A stretch of DNA of 64,000 bases from Acidobacteria bacterium bin61 (GCA_002238705.1 MPMW01000003.1:1-64000), one strand, 5' to 3'; positions 7,078 to 15,876 are shown, counted from the first letter of the stretch. Translations and numbers: made by a program. The notes: a model not told the origin generated them from the sequence alone.

Positions 7078-8796
7078 TCAGGAGATCTCGATCCGGCAGA
7101 TTGCGTTGCGTAGCGGGAAGGTCCGCTGGCCGTAACCCGGCGGCGGGTCCACTTGCTGCGCCCCGTAAATCTCGAACCACGCCCTGGACTCGGCGGGGTC
7201 CACGCGCACCAGCGCGTAGCTGGCGTCAACGTAGAGCGCGTGCCGCACGAACCGATGCCCGTCCGGCGTCAGCCCATCGTCCGCGGCGCCGAAGCGAAGT
7301 CCCCAGGAGAGTAAGCGGGAGTAGTGCCGGGAGATCGCGCTGGAGGTGAGCTGCCAGATCCGGGCGCCGTCGTCCTCGATGGAGAACGCGGCGCTCACGT
7401 GGACGTCGCCGCTCAGGACCGCCACCCGATGACCCCGGCGCGCCAGGCCAAGCAGGACCGCCAGGAGCGCGCGCCGCTCCTCGTCGTGGAGCCCGTGCTC
7501 CCAGGCGTCCCGGAGATCATCGCCGAGATCGAGCGCCTCCACGATTCTCCGGCTGTCGGCGCCGACCAGGGCGGCGCGCGCGTGGAGCAGCGGGACCGCA
7601 GAGGTCACGAAGACGAACGGCGTCTCGTCCGGGTCAAGGCCGGCGGCCCATTCCTCGAGCCGCTCGAGCTGCGGCGATCCGAGGATGCGGTTGGTGTCTC
7701 GCTCGATGTTCCGGTTTCCGCGGCCGTCGAGGACATAGAACGCCGCCCCCCCGCGGCGGAAGGCGTAGTCCCACAACCCCGGCGCCGTCCCCGGATTGTG
7801 CGAGTGCTGGTATTCCTCGTAGGCCCGCACCGCCGCCGCGAACATCCGCTGGACCAGCACGCGGCCGTCCGCTCGGCTGAGGCCGCGATCCTCGAGGTCC
7901 GGGAGCATTTGCGCCAGTCCGTCGTCCGGACCGTCGTCGCCGAGGTGGCGCGATCCCCAGCCGTCGGCGATCTCGTGGTCGTCCCAGATCATGTAGGTCG
8001 GGTAGCGGTCGAATACCCGCTGGACGCTCTCGAAGCCCCAGTAGCCGCGGTAGATGTCCCGGTACCAACTGAGCATGTCCTCTTCGTCCGGCACGAGCTG
8101 GCCGCCCTCCCGACGCATCGAGCGGTTCAGGAGCTTCCAGATGTCGAGCGTCGGGACGCCGTCGGCGTACGCCTGGTCGCCCCCGGCGATGACGACCGCC
8201 ACCTCGTCCTCGGCGTCGCGCAGCGTCGCTCCCAGGTAGTCCCACATCTCCGGACTGGCGAGTTCGGTGCGCTTGTGGAACAGGCCGCTGACGCGGTAGG
8301 GCATGTGGCAGGAAAAGAGGGCGATCCGGAACGGCCGCCGTTCCGCTTCCGGCGGGGGTGTCCGGAAGCGGCGCAACCGGTTGTGGCCGAAGAGCATCCG
8401 CTCGTCGTCCCGGGCGAGCACCGCATATCCGTACCAGGTGTCCGGTTCGAGCCCGGTGATGTCGAGCACATGGGTCGTGTCGCTGGACCAGTCGGGGATC
8501 TCGAAGTCGATACGGCGGGGAACGCGGCCTCCCGGCCAGCGCGCGCCACTTGTCGCGGCGGCCGTCGTCAGCGGGGCCACCCCAATGGCGGCGCGCAGCC
8601 TCTTTCGCTCCGCCGGCGACTCCATCGCTTCGCGCGCCTCGTAGAGGAGGAGCGAGAAGTCGCCGGGGCGTCCGGTGCGCACCCAGAGGCGGACCGAGGA
8701 CGCGGTGGCATGGCCGACGATCGCGCCTGTCTTGAGCCGCGCGTTCGGCCAGGGCCGGTCGGCCCGGAACACGAGCGAGTCTGAGGAATGTGCCAT
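7078..8796 (-). CDS. PhoD-like alkaline phosphatase/phosphodiesterase
   Basis: A 572-residue metallophosphoesterase of the PhoD (alkaline phosphatase D) family. An N-terminal beta domain of the fibronectin-like PhoD_N type (about 20-130; GAIVGHATASSVRLWVRTG) precedes the metal-binding core. Visible ligands and signatures are GGDQAYADG with Asp207, IWDDHEIADGWG with Asp272, Asp273 and His274, and a late SGDVHVS with Asp464 and His466. PhoD enzymes hydrolyse phosphodiesters using Fe and Ca. I see no Tat or Sec signal, so this copy may be cytoplasmic, which is unusual for PhoD proper. It heads a minus-strand run of five genes ending at the insertion sequence. Confidence 0.85.
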   Translation of the reverse strand: MAHSSDSLVFRADRPWPNARLKTGAIVGHATASSVRLWVRTGRPGDFSLLLYEAREAMESPAERKRLRAAIGVAPLTTAAATSGARWPGGRVPRRIDFEIPDWSSDTTHVLDITGLEPDTWYGYAVLARDDERMLFGHNRLRRFRTPPPEAERRPFRIALFSCHMPYRVSGLFHKRTELASPEMWDYLGATLRDAEDEVAVVIAGGDQAYADGVPTLDIWKLLNRSMRREGGQLVPDEEDMLSWYRDIYRGYWGFESVQRVFDRYPTYMIWDDHEIADGWGSRHLGDDGPDDGLAQMLPDLEDRGLSRADGRVLVQRMFAAAVRAYEEYQHSHNPGTAPGLWDYAFRRGGAAFYVLDGRGNRNIERDTNRILGSPQLERLEEWAAGLDPDETPFVFVTSAVPLLHARAALVGADSRRIVEALDLGDDLRDAWEHGLHDEERRALLAVLLGLARRGHRVAVLSGDVHVSAAFSIEDDGARIWQLTSSAISRHYSRLLSWGLRFGAADDGLTPDGHRFVRHALYVDASYALVRVDPAESRAWFEIYGAQQVDPPPGYGQRTFPLRNAICRIEIS

Positions 8797-9255
8797 GGGG
8801 GAAGTGTGAACCGCCGGCGCAGGACGGGATCAACGTGGGGGAGAGGGCCGAAGGGCACTGCACCCCGGTGTGCTGTGAACAGCACAGTATCACCAGTACG
8901 TGACCGACAGCACGGACAGCGATATTATCATGATAAGTCGTCGCCGTACAGCGACATGTGTGTGATCGTGGGCGAGTGCGAATCGCCACACGTTCTTTTC
9001 CGGCAGCAATCCGGAGCAATACCGAGTGGACGGGTGCCGACCCAGGAATACGCTGTTTGTCCAGAGCGGGGCGTCCTGCCACTGATGCGGCCAAGGGTCA
9101 GCGTGGTACTCGCGACAGCACCAATCAGCAGGTCGAGGACGAAGAGAGCCACTGGTATCGTGTCACCCCATGCAACGCGTCCGTGGTGGCGGAACACTGG
9201 TTTCCCACTGCGGTTTTCGCGCTCGGATCCAGGGTCGAGCGGCGCCGGGCGGCGC
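8797..9255. other. Intergenic region without a recognisable gene
   Basis: This spacer lies between the divergent PhoD-like gene and the DUF5995 gene. It contains a small hairpin (GTGCTG-TGAA-CAGCAC, 8870-8885) and a 12-bp palindrome (TTATCATGATAA, 8925-8936). Either could be a regulatory site, but neither is tied to a known regulator. Short open frames here have no family resemblance. The stretch is less GC-rich than its flanks, which fits an accessory segment. Confidence 0.4.
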
Positions 9256-9273
9256 ATGAAAGAGGGTCGGCCC

Positions 9274-10027
9274 ATGCGCGAACAGGATTCGGGTATCGAG
9301 GGCATTATCGAGAGCCTGGACCGGATCGTCGTCGAGACGAAGGCGGAGAACTCGCCGCTTGGCTACTTTGCCGCCCTTTACCGCAAGGTGACGGCGCAGG
9401 TAAAAGGCCGACATCGCCGATGGCCTCTTCGAAGACAACGCTCGCATGGAACGTCTGGACGTGATCTTCGCCAACCGCTACCTGGCCGCTTACGACGCCT
9501 TCCGCGCCGGCGGGACATCAACCAGGGCGTGGGCCCTTGCGTTCGGAGCGGAGCGGCAGTGGTGGCCGATCGTACTGCAGCACCTGCTGCTGGGCATGAA
9601 CGCCCACATCAACCTCGACCTCGGCATAGCCGCCGCCCGTACGGCACCCGGTGGCCAGATTGCCGCCCTGAAGGGCGACTTCGAGCGCATCAACAGCGTG
9701 CTCTCCGGCCTGGTCGGGGAAGTGCAGGCAGAGCTGACGCAGGTATGGCCCTTGCTGCGCTTCCTGAAGACGAGTTCGGGCAGCGCCGGAGACTCGCTGA
9801 TCAACTTCAGCCTGGAGAAAGCCCGCGACGCGGCTTGGGACGTGGCTCGGCGACTGGCTCCGCTGGATGGAGAGGCGCAGGAGCGGGAGATCGCCCGACT
9901 CGACGATCGGGTGACCGCTGTCGGTCGCCTCGTCCGCTATCCGGGCTCTTACGGGCGCTGGATTACGCGCCTGGTCCGTCTTGGCGAACGAGGAACTGTG
10001 GCGAGTCGCATCGCCATTCTGGAATAG
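9274..10027 (+). pseudogene. DUF5995 family protein, broken by a single-base frameshift
   Basis: The ATG at 9274 has AGAGGG just upstream and opens a frame that begins REQDSGIEGIIESLDRI and continues to YRKVTAQVK. The frame then fails. Removing one A from the AAAA at 9402-9405 restores the reading into ADIADGLFEDNARMERLDVIF, joining the strongly conserved DUF5995 body (RLDVIFANRYLAA, then LLLGMNAHINLDLGIAA). The repaired protein would be about 250 residues, normal for the family, whose function is unknown. The cause may be a true mutation, programmed slippage or an assembly error in a short homopolymer. The intact downstream frame alone (9446-10027) would lack the first 60 or so residues. Confidence 0.75.
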
Positions 10028-10154
10028 CCGGCAGATTCGCCGCCACCTCCGAGCCGGTTCCAGCGTGTTTCCGTGTGTGTGGGACCGTTCTCTGAGATTC
10101 GGTTGAACCTCGCAGGACGTATCGAAGTACACCGGCGTCGCATAGCCGATCGTT

Positions 10155-10397
10155 GTGCCGCCGCTAGACACGATGCAGAGCATGCTCCGTGAATGGTCCT
10201 ACGCGCAGACCTATCGAAGCTCCGTCGAGCGCGCCGCTCACTTGCCCCTCTGGTTGCATCGATACAACTGGCACCGCCCCCACGCCAGCTTGAACTACCA
10301 ACCTCCCATCCGATCTCTCAACCTGCCGTCATCGCTCTCCGATGCGCTCTCCGCTCCAACCGCTTACGACTTCTGGGAGCGGCGCGCCGCTGGATGA
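10155..10397 (+). pseudogene. C-terminal remnant of an IS481-type transposase
   Basis: The frame matches only the end of IS481/IS3-like integrase-core transposases. MLREWSYAQTYRSSVERAAHLP and WLHRYNWHRPHASLNYQPPI carry the terminal Glu-helix region and the characteristic RPH(A/G)SL motif. The catalytic Asp residues and the whole N-terminus are missing, and nothing upstream in this frame continues the family. It is a dead fragment. The sequence just after it, around 10401-10427, may include the old right end of the element, but I cannot pair it with a left end. Confidence 0.75.
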
Positions 10398-10617
10398 GCC
10401 CTATCTCACAAATATGTCGTGCACCCGCAAGCAACGATCCCTCGATCTACTCCAACTCTCCCACCGTATGTAGCCACTACGGCGCAACACAAAACCGCCT
10501 ATCCCTCCAAAAATACGGGACTTATGGCAATACTCGCCCGAAACTTCCGTTTAGCCCTTGTGCACGGCGGCCTGGAGGTCGGCGTTCCCGTACCGGGTGG
10601 GCAGTCCGGGTTGTCCG
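10398..10617. other. Intergenic region with one copy of a dispersed repeat
   Basis: No gene is visible. The right part (10574-10599) carries the string GGTCGGCGTTCCCGTACC, which recurs near 56697 and 58083. It lies just beyond the stop of the minus-strand gene at 10618-11194. Confidence 0.5.
10574..10599. repeat. Copy of the 'GGTCGGCGTTCCCGTACCGGGTG' intergenic repeat
   Basis: This 26-bp block is nearly identical to parts of the hairpin-rich repeats at 56646-56772 and 58053-58110. Here the preceding hairpins are not preserved. Confidence 0.6.
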
Positions 10618-11194
10618 TTACCTCAGCGGGATGTCGGTGAACTCGTGCTCGTAGATCGCCTCGCGGATTTCTTCAGGACTGGCGCCGTCTTCGTGCATCT
10701 CTTTGGCCAGGAGGACCTCCTGGAGACATGTGCTTCAAGTGGCGGCGTGATTGTCCACGTAGCAATCGAGCAGGCTCCCATGGTCTTCCGAAGCGCCGTG
10801 ACAGCCGCAAAGGCACGGTAGCTGGACGAGCACCTCGGGGATCTCCTTCGCGATGGCGTACGTCGTCTGCAGCGTTTCGTTCTCGTAGGGGGTCGGGGGG
10901 GGGGCGGGCCTCCTCCACGGAGTCGTAGTAGGGAAACGGCTTGGCGGCCTGGTTCCCCAGGTTGTATGCGGAGGCGGACAGGTCCGAGGCCGGCTGCAGG
11001 CCGCTTTCCACTGTCGTGTCCTCGAAGGCGGCGACGAAGAAGACCGCCGCGCCCAGCACGAGCACGCCGACCGCCAGGATCGGCGCGGCGCCCCATCCCT
11101 TCCGGGTGGACGCCGGTTCGGTGGCTTTCGGGGAAGCCGGGGCCTTTCCGGCTCCGGAAGTTCCGTGAAGACGATTCGGACGGCGCTTCTTCAT
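10618..11194 (-). CDS. Membrane-anchored PCYCGC-type thiol protein, frameshifted, with in-frame UGA (candidate selenoprotein)
   Basis: From the ATG at 11194 the product has a basic N-terminus, a membrane span (ILAVGVLVLGAAVFFVAAF, about residues 45-63) and a tether ending YYDSVEEARPPP. The frame then breaks in a run of ten C (G on the plus strand, 10895-10904). With nine C it continues PTPYENETLQTTYAIAKE and LVQLPCLCGCHG, then DCYVDNHAAT, a UGA codon (10735-10737), STCLQEVLLAKEMHEDG, and a clean C-terminus to TAA at 10618. PCLCGC and HxxxCxxC define the PCYCGC/CYCXC family of exported thiol proteins. The UGA replaces the first Cys of that CxxC, and from memory family members with selenocysteine there are known. 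A hairpin follows the UGA. Alternatives are a decayed gene with two lesions, or a sequencing error in the C-run. Confidence 0.72.
10707..10723 (-). promoter_or_regulatory. SECIS-like hairpin downstream of the in-frame UGA
   Basis: On the minus strand CCAGGAGGTCCTCCTGG folds into a perfect 6-bp stem (CCAGGA with TCCTGG) closed by GGUCC. It begins 11 bases after the UGA. The loop GU lies at nucleotides 22-23, counting the U of UGA as 1. The E. coli fdhF element has a comparable apical stem with loop AGGUCU, in which GU contacts SelB. Three more base pairs (UCU with AGA) could extend the stem across a bulge. The match is made by eye. Confidence 0.5.
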
Positions 11195-11209
11195 GATGGG
11201 GCCGTATCC

Positions 11210-11394
11210 TAGCAACCTGTGGACAAAGTGACGCGGTGTTCGAACGGCGATGCATCCCGGCTGAAACAGGCCGCGGCGCGACCCTCATCGTTGCGTTTCG
11301 GCAGGAATACACCGGGTATTCCTCCCTCACGCGCCTTGTCAGCCGGGCGCCTCACCGTTCTCGGCACTCACGTCATTTCATCCACAGGCTGCTA
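11210..11394. mobile_element. 185-bp MITE, copy 1
   Basis: The terminal inverted repeats are TAGCAACCTGTGGACAAAG at the left and TAGCAGCCTGTGGATGAAA at the right (read inward on the other strand). CTAG occurs at both junctions. No protein is encoded. A central hairpin GGAATAC-ACCGG-GTATTCC is present. A second element of exactly the same length lies inverted at 47436-47620 and shares the central block (ACCGGGTATTCCTCCCTC and GCGCCTTGTC) and the end sequences. The element lies 15 bp in front of the ATG of the PCYCGC-type gene, so it has probably changed that promoter. Confidence 0.75.
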
Positions 11395-11537
11395 GCAACC
11401 CGTGGGACAAGTAATGAGCATCGGGGTCCTGCCGGAAGAACCGAGTGACGCGAGTCTCCGCGCAGGCCGCCGACAGCCCCGAGGGAATCTGAACGGGCCG
11501 ATTCGCGGCGCGGACTCCTGATAACTCCAATCTCCCC

Positions 11538-13607
11538 GTGACCGCAATCTGGACCTCCCGCATTGCGGTATTCCTGGGGGCGCTGCTGCTCTTCCTGGTC
11601 CAGCCGATGGCGGCGCGCAGCCTGCTGCCCTGGTACGGCGGAGCGCCGATGGTCTGGGCGGTCGCGCTCTTCTTCTTCCAGGCGGTTCTGCTCGGCGGGT
11701 ATCTCTACGCCCACCTCCTGGTGACCCGCCTGGCCCAGCGGCGCCAAGCGGTGGTGCATGCCGCGGTGCTGGCTGCGGCCGCATTGCTCTGTCTTCCGCC
11801 GCTCGCCGGGCCGGACTGGGCGCCCGTGGGAGGAGAAGCGCCCGCCGGCTGGATTCTCCTCACTCTCGTCGTGACGCTGGGCCCCGCCTTCTTTGCGCTC
11901 GCGGCAACGACCCCCCTGGTGTCCGCCTGGGTGGCGCAGGCCACGGCGCGCCGCGGAAACGACGAACCCGCGCCGGACGTGTACCGGCTGTACGCACTGT
12001 CGAACGCCGGTTCCCTCCTCGGCCTTGTCCTCTATCCGCTGCTTCTCGAGCCGCTTCTCGGATTGGTCGGCCAGGCGCGGCTGTGGTCGGCGGGATTTGT
12101 CTTCCTCGCCGTCCTCATGACCCTGTCCGGTCTGCTCTCCCGTCAGGGCGCTGGGAGCGCCGGGTCATCCGGCCAACCGGGGACCGCGCACTTCCACCCC
12201 GCGGCGTTCGGGCTCGCGGCGGTCGGTTCGCTGGCGCTGGTCGCGGTCACGACACATCTGACCCGGGATGTGGCCGCCGTTCCGTTCCTCTGGATCGCGC
12301 CTCTCGCCCTGTACCTGGTGACGTTCATCCTCGCCTTCCGGGGCGGAGACCCCTATCCCCGGCGGGTCCTGGTTCCGCTGCTTCTCACCTCGGTGGCGGC
12401 GTGCTTCTACGTGTGGTTCCGGGACATCACCTACGGTTTCGAAAGCGCCCTGTTCGCGCACGGCGCCGCCGCGCTCGCGTTCCTGTTCACCGGCTGCTGG
12501 ATCACCCACGGGGAAATCGCGAAGCGAAAACCCGAGCCGTCCCGGCTGACCGGGTTCTACCTGTCCATGACCGCGGGAGGCGCCCTCGGCGGGCTCCTCG
12601 CGTCCATCGGGAGCCCGCTGCTGTTCCCGAATGTCTGGGAGTACCCCCTCGCGCTCGTGCTCGCCGTGGTGGTCGCGTTCAGCGTGGCCCGTCCGGCTTC
12701 GGGAGCGGCGCGATCTCTCGCCTGGAAGGCGGTGCCGGCGACGACGCTGGGGATCGCCATCGCGATCAGCGCCCTCGAACATCGACGCCCACTTTCCGCG
12801 ACCCGGAATTTCTTCGGCGTCGTCCGGGTGATGGAGGCGTACCCGGGTACCCCGGACTGGCGCCGCGACATGTGGCACGGAGGGATCGCGCATGGATCCC
12901 AGTGGTTCGTGCCGGGAAGACGTAGGGAACCCACGCTCTACTACTACGAGGGAACCGGCATCGAGGCCGTGCTGAACCGGCATCCACACCGCAGGCTGGT
13001 GCGTCCTCTCCGGGTCGCGGTCGTCGGGCTCGGCACCGGCTCCATCGCGGTCCACGGACGCCGCCGGGACCTGTTCCGCTTTTACGAAGTCGACCCCCAG
13101 GTGGTGCAGGCGGCGCGCGACTACTTCACCTTTCTTACGGACACGCCGGCGGAGGTGGAAGTGGTGCTCGGTGACGGCCGGCTGAGCCTGCTGCGCGAGG
13201 AGCGGGCGGGGGACGAAGGATTCGACGTGATCGTCCTCGACGCCTTCGCGGGGGACGCGATTCCCGTCCACCTGCTCACCGCGGAGGCCTTCGACCTGTA
13301 CCGGGACCGACTCGCTCCCGGCGGCACGATTGCGGTCCACATCTCGAACCGCCACGTGGACCTGGCTCCCGTGATCCGCGCCCAGGCGCTCCGGCTGGAT
13401 CTGCTCTCGCTGCTGACGGTGAGCGAGCCGGACGCCGAGCTCTTTCACTACACCGCGACCTGGGTGCTGCTGAGCCTGAACACCGACCTGGTGACCGATC
13501 CGAGCGTCCTGGGGAGAGCGGAACCCTGGACCGGGAATGCCGCCGAGCCGGATGCCCGGTACCTGTGGACGGACGACCACTCCAACCTGCTTGACGTTTT
13601 GCGCTGA
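11538..13607 (+). CDS. Fused membrane / spermidine synthase-like protein
   Basis: A 689-residue protein with two parts. The N-terminal 400 or so residues hold about ten hydrophobic segments, of the kind annotated as an MFS-like part. The C-terminal 250 form a spermidine synthase-like Rossmann fold, with GLGTGSIAVHG as the nucleotide (SAM-type) loop, FYEVDPQVV, VVLGDGRLSLL, VIVLDAFAGDAIPVHLLT and IAVHISNRHVDL. Such fusions are common in soil and marine bacteria, and whether they make polyamines is not established. The start is a GTG at 11538, directly before TAIWTSRIAVFLGALLLFL. It has no clear Shine-Dalgarno sequence. It is divergent from the PCYCGC-type gene, and the 185-bp MITE lies between the two. 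Confidence 0.8.
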   Translation: MTAIWTSRIAVFLGALLLFLVQPMAARSLLPWYGGAPMVWAVALFFFQAVLLGGYLYAHLLVTRLAQRRQAVVHAAVLAAAALLCLPPLAGPDWAPVGGEAPAGWILLTLVVTLGPAFFALAATTPLVSAWVAQATARRGNDEPAPDVYRLYALSNAGSLLGLVLYPLLLEPLLGLVGQARLWSAGFVFLAVLMTLSGLLSRQGAGSAGSSGQPGTAHFHPAAFGLAAVGSLALVAVTTHLTRDVAAVPFLWIAPLALYLVTFILAFRGGDPYPRRVLVPLLLTSVAACFYVWFRDITYGFESALFAHGAAALAFLFTGCWITHGEIAKRKPEPSRLTGFYLSMTAGGALGGLLASIGSPLLFPNVWEYPLALVLAVVVAFSVARPASGAARSLAWKAVPATTLGIAIAISALEHRRPLSATRNFFGVVRVMEAYPGTPDWRRDMWHGGIAHGSQWFVPGRRREPTLYYYEGTGIEAVLNRHPHRRLVRPLRVAVVGLGTGSIAVHGRRRDLFRFYEVDPQVVQAARDYFTFLTDTPAEVEVVLGDGRLSLLREERAGDEGFDVIVLDAFAGDAIPVHLLTAEAFDLYRDRLAPGGTIAVHISNRHVDLAPVIRAQALRLDLLSLLTVSEPDAELFHYTATWVLLSLNTDLVTDPSVLGRAEPWTGNAAEPDARYLWTDDHSNLLDVLR

Positions 13608-13755
13608 CACACGGAACCTGCGGATCGGGTGGGACGTTTGCTGGGAACTGAGGCGAGAGTGACGCGAGCGCCGGGAGAACCGGGCGGCGTGTCTTTTCCC
13701 ACCGGCTGCCGAACCCTTACGATTCACGGTTCTCAAACGTCATGGGAGGACCCAG

Positions 13756-15819
13756 ATGACCCGAATGAGCCCTCTTCGCGCGTCCGAGAGGCGCCCGGCG
13801 CAGGTCGCCGGCATCCTCGCGGCCGCGCTCCTGTTCGCCCTTCCCCTCGCGGCCCAGAACCGCGACATGCCCGAAGGCGAATGGCGCTACCAGAGCGGCG
13901 ACGCCTGGGGCACCCGCTCGTCACCGCTGAGCGACATCGATGCCGACAACTTTGGCGACCTGGAGGTCGCCTGGATGTGGCGCGGTGACAACTTCGGGCC
14001 GAAGCCGAGCTTCCTTTCCAAGTCCACGCCGAGCTACATCAACGGCAAGCTCTACACCGTGGTCGGCTACCGGCGCGCGGTGGTTGCGATCGACCCCGCG
14101 AGCGGTGAAACCCTGTGGACCTACACCGAGCCCACCACCCGGCGTTTCGAGGAGTCCATGCGCTCGAGCTACGGCAAGGGCGTGGCCTACGCCGAGATCG
14201 ACGGGAAGCTCGTCATCTACGTGGTCAGCCCGGGGTTCTTCCTGCACGCGTTCGACGGCGAGACCGGGGAGCACATCGAGGGCTTCGGCGCACCCGTGGA
14301 CATCCCGGGATTCCCGAAGACCGGCGTCGTGGACCTCCTCGCCCACTTCGGCTACAACTACGACCCCTACGAGGGGTTGGCCCCCACCGTGGGGTACATC
14401 ACGAATTCCTCTCCCCCGATCGTAGTGAACGGGACCATCGTGGTGGGGAATTCCGCCGCGCAGGGATACCACCAGACCCGGATCGAGAACGTTCCCGGCG
14501 ACATCCTCGCGTTCGACGCCCGTACCGGCGACTTCAAGTGGAAGTTCAACGTGACGCCGCGCTCCGAAGATGACTTTGCCGCCAGCACCTGGGAGAACGA
14601 CGCCTGGAAGTGGACCGGCGACGTCTCCTCGTGGGCTCCGCTGTCGGCCGACCTCGAGCGGGACATCGTGTACATCCCCACCAACGCGCCGACGATCGAC
14701 TTCTACGGCGGGTTCCGGCCGGGAGACAACCTGTTCGGGACCAGCGTGATCGCGCTCAACGCCCAGACCGGCGAACGGGTATGGCACTTCCAGACCACCC
14801 ATCACCCCATCTGGAACCACGACCTCCCGAACGTGCCGATCCTGGCGGACGTGGAGGTGAACGGCGAGAAAGTGCCGATGGCGATCCAGACCACCAAGCA
14901 GGGTTACACCTTCGCCTTCAACCGGGAGACCGGCGAGCCGGTGTGGCCCATCGAAGAGGTTGAGGTCCCGCAGTCCATCGTGCCCGGCGAAAAACTGTCT
15001 CCCACCCAGCCGGTCCCGACGGTGCCCGCGCCGGTCGAGATGCTCGACCTCAGCGAGGACAACCTGATCGACTACACCCCGGAACTGAGGCAGAAGGCCA
15101 TCGAAATCGTCTCCGAGTACACCGTGGGCGGTCCCTACATGCCTCCGGTTCCCAAGGGGTACGAGGAAAACAAGGGGTGGATCGCCTGCGGCGTCCACTC
15201 TGCGGTCAACATCACCCATCCGGCCGCCCTCGACCCCGCGACCGGAATCCTCTACCAGTCCTCCGGTCCCAACTGCTCGGGGCGCATCGTGCAGCCGGGG
15301 GTGGACGCCGACCAGTCGGACCACGACTGCACCTCGCCGAGCGGCAAGTGCACCACCATCGGCGAGACCATCGCGGACTGGGTCAACTACCGGGCGATCG
15401 GGATCGCGGGCCCGGACGGGCTGCCCATCTACAAGCCGCCCTACAGCCGGGTGACCGCGATCGACATGAACACCGGCGAGCACCTCTGGTGGATCCCGAT
15501 CGGCGAGCCCAACGACCGGATCAAGAACCATCCGGCCCTCGAGGGCGTGGACCTGTCAAACGTCGGGGGTCAGGGCCGCTCGATCCTCATGGTGAGCGGC
15601 GACCTGCTGCTCACGACCGAGGGCATGGCGGGTCCGCGAGTGCTGAACGCCCACGACAAGAGGACCGGGGAAAAGGTCGGCAGCATCGAGCTTCCGGCGA
15701 TCGGGATGTACGGCATGATGACCTACAAGCACGAGGGACGGCAGTACATCGTGGTCCAGACGGGCCAGCGCGGCCGGGTGCCGGAGTCCTACACCGCCCT
15801 GGCCCTGCCGAAGGAATAG
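13756..15819 (+). CDS. PQQ-dependent membrane-type dehydrogenase (quinoprotein)
   Basis: A 687-residue exported quinoprotein with a signal peptide (VAGILAAALLFALPLAAQ) and a mature beta-propeller built of PQQ-binding repeats (VVAIDPASGETLWTY, DILAFDARTGDFKWKF, SVIALNAQTGERVWHF, TAIDMNTGEHLWW). The pattern resembles the glucose/quinate/shikimate dehydrogenase branch, here without the N-terminal membrane domain. Several Cys residues in the last third (IACGVHS, NCSGR, DCTSPSGKC) could form structural disulfides. There is no haem motif, so electrons must pass to a separate acceptor. The substrate is not predictable. GGGAGG precedes the ATG by 8 bases. No PQQ synthesis gene is in the window. Confidence 0.85.
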   Translation: MTRMSPLRASERRPAQVAGILAAALLFALPLAAQNRDMPEGEWRYQSGDAWGTRSSPLSDIDADNFGDLEVAWMWRGDNFGPKPSFLSKSTPSYINGKLYTVVGYRRAVVAIDPASGETLWTYTEPTTRRFEESMRSSYGKGVAYAEIDGKLVIYVVSPGFFLHAFDGETGEHIEGFGAPVDIPGFPKTGVVDLLAHFGYNYDPYEGLAPTVGYITNSSPPIVVNGTIVVGNSAAQGYHQTRIENVPGDILAFDARTGDFKWKFNVTPRSEDDFAASTWENDAWKWTGDVSSWAPLSADLERDIVYIPTNAPTIDFYGGFRPGDNLFGTSVIALNAQTGERVWHFQTTHHPIWNHDLPNVPILADVEVNGEKVPMAIQTTKQGYTFAFNRETGEPVWPIEEVEVPQSIVPGEKLSPTQPVPTVPAPVEMLDLSEDNLIDYTPELRQKAIEIVSEYTVGGPYMPPVPKGYEENKGWIACGVHSAVNITHPAALDPATGILYQSSGPNCSGRIVQPGVDADQSDHDCTSPSGKCTTIGETIADWVNYRAIGIAGPDGLPIYKPPYSRVTAIDMNTGEHLWWIPIGEPNDRIKNHPALEGVDLSNVGGQGRSILMVSGDLLLTTEGMAGPRVLNAHDKRTGEKVGSIELPAIGMYGMMTYKHEGRQYIVVQTGQRGRVPESYTALALPKE

Positions 15820-15839
15820 GGGCCACTGAGCCTCTGAGC

Positions 15840-15869
15840 GGTAGGGGACGGGCGGGGGCCGCCCCTACC
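15840..15869. terminator. Hairpin after the PQQ dehydrogenase gene
   Basis: GGTAGGGG and CCCCTACC form an 8-bp stem 21 bases beyond the stop, with a GC-rich loop. No U-run follows, so termination is only suggested by position. Confidence 0.3.
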
Positions 15870-15876
15870 GCGCCGG

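Noticed and set aside
8925-8936. TTATCATGATAA palindrome
   Set aside because: Twelve bases are too short to claim an operator without a regulator or other copies.
8928-9305. Minus-strand frame with a short hydrophobic segment
   Set aside because: No recognisable domain, and it overlaps the start of the DUF5995 gene.
11195-11330. Start of the PCYCGC-type protein further upstream
   Set aside because: It would require reading through the MITE terminal repeat; the ATG at 11194 begins a normal basic N-terminus before the membrane span.
12165-13736. 523-codon open frame antisense to the membrane/spermidine-synthase gene
   Set aside because: It has no family resemblance and is Arg/His/Gly-rich, as antisense frames in GC-rich genes are; the plus-strand gene is clearly real.
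13921-15531. 536-codon minus-strand frame opposite the PQQ dehydrogenase
   Set aside because: Antisense shadow; composition dominated by Val, Gly, Arg and Asp with no motif.
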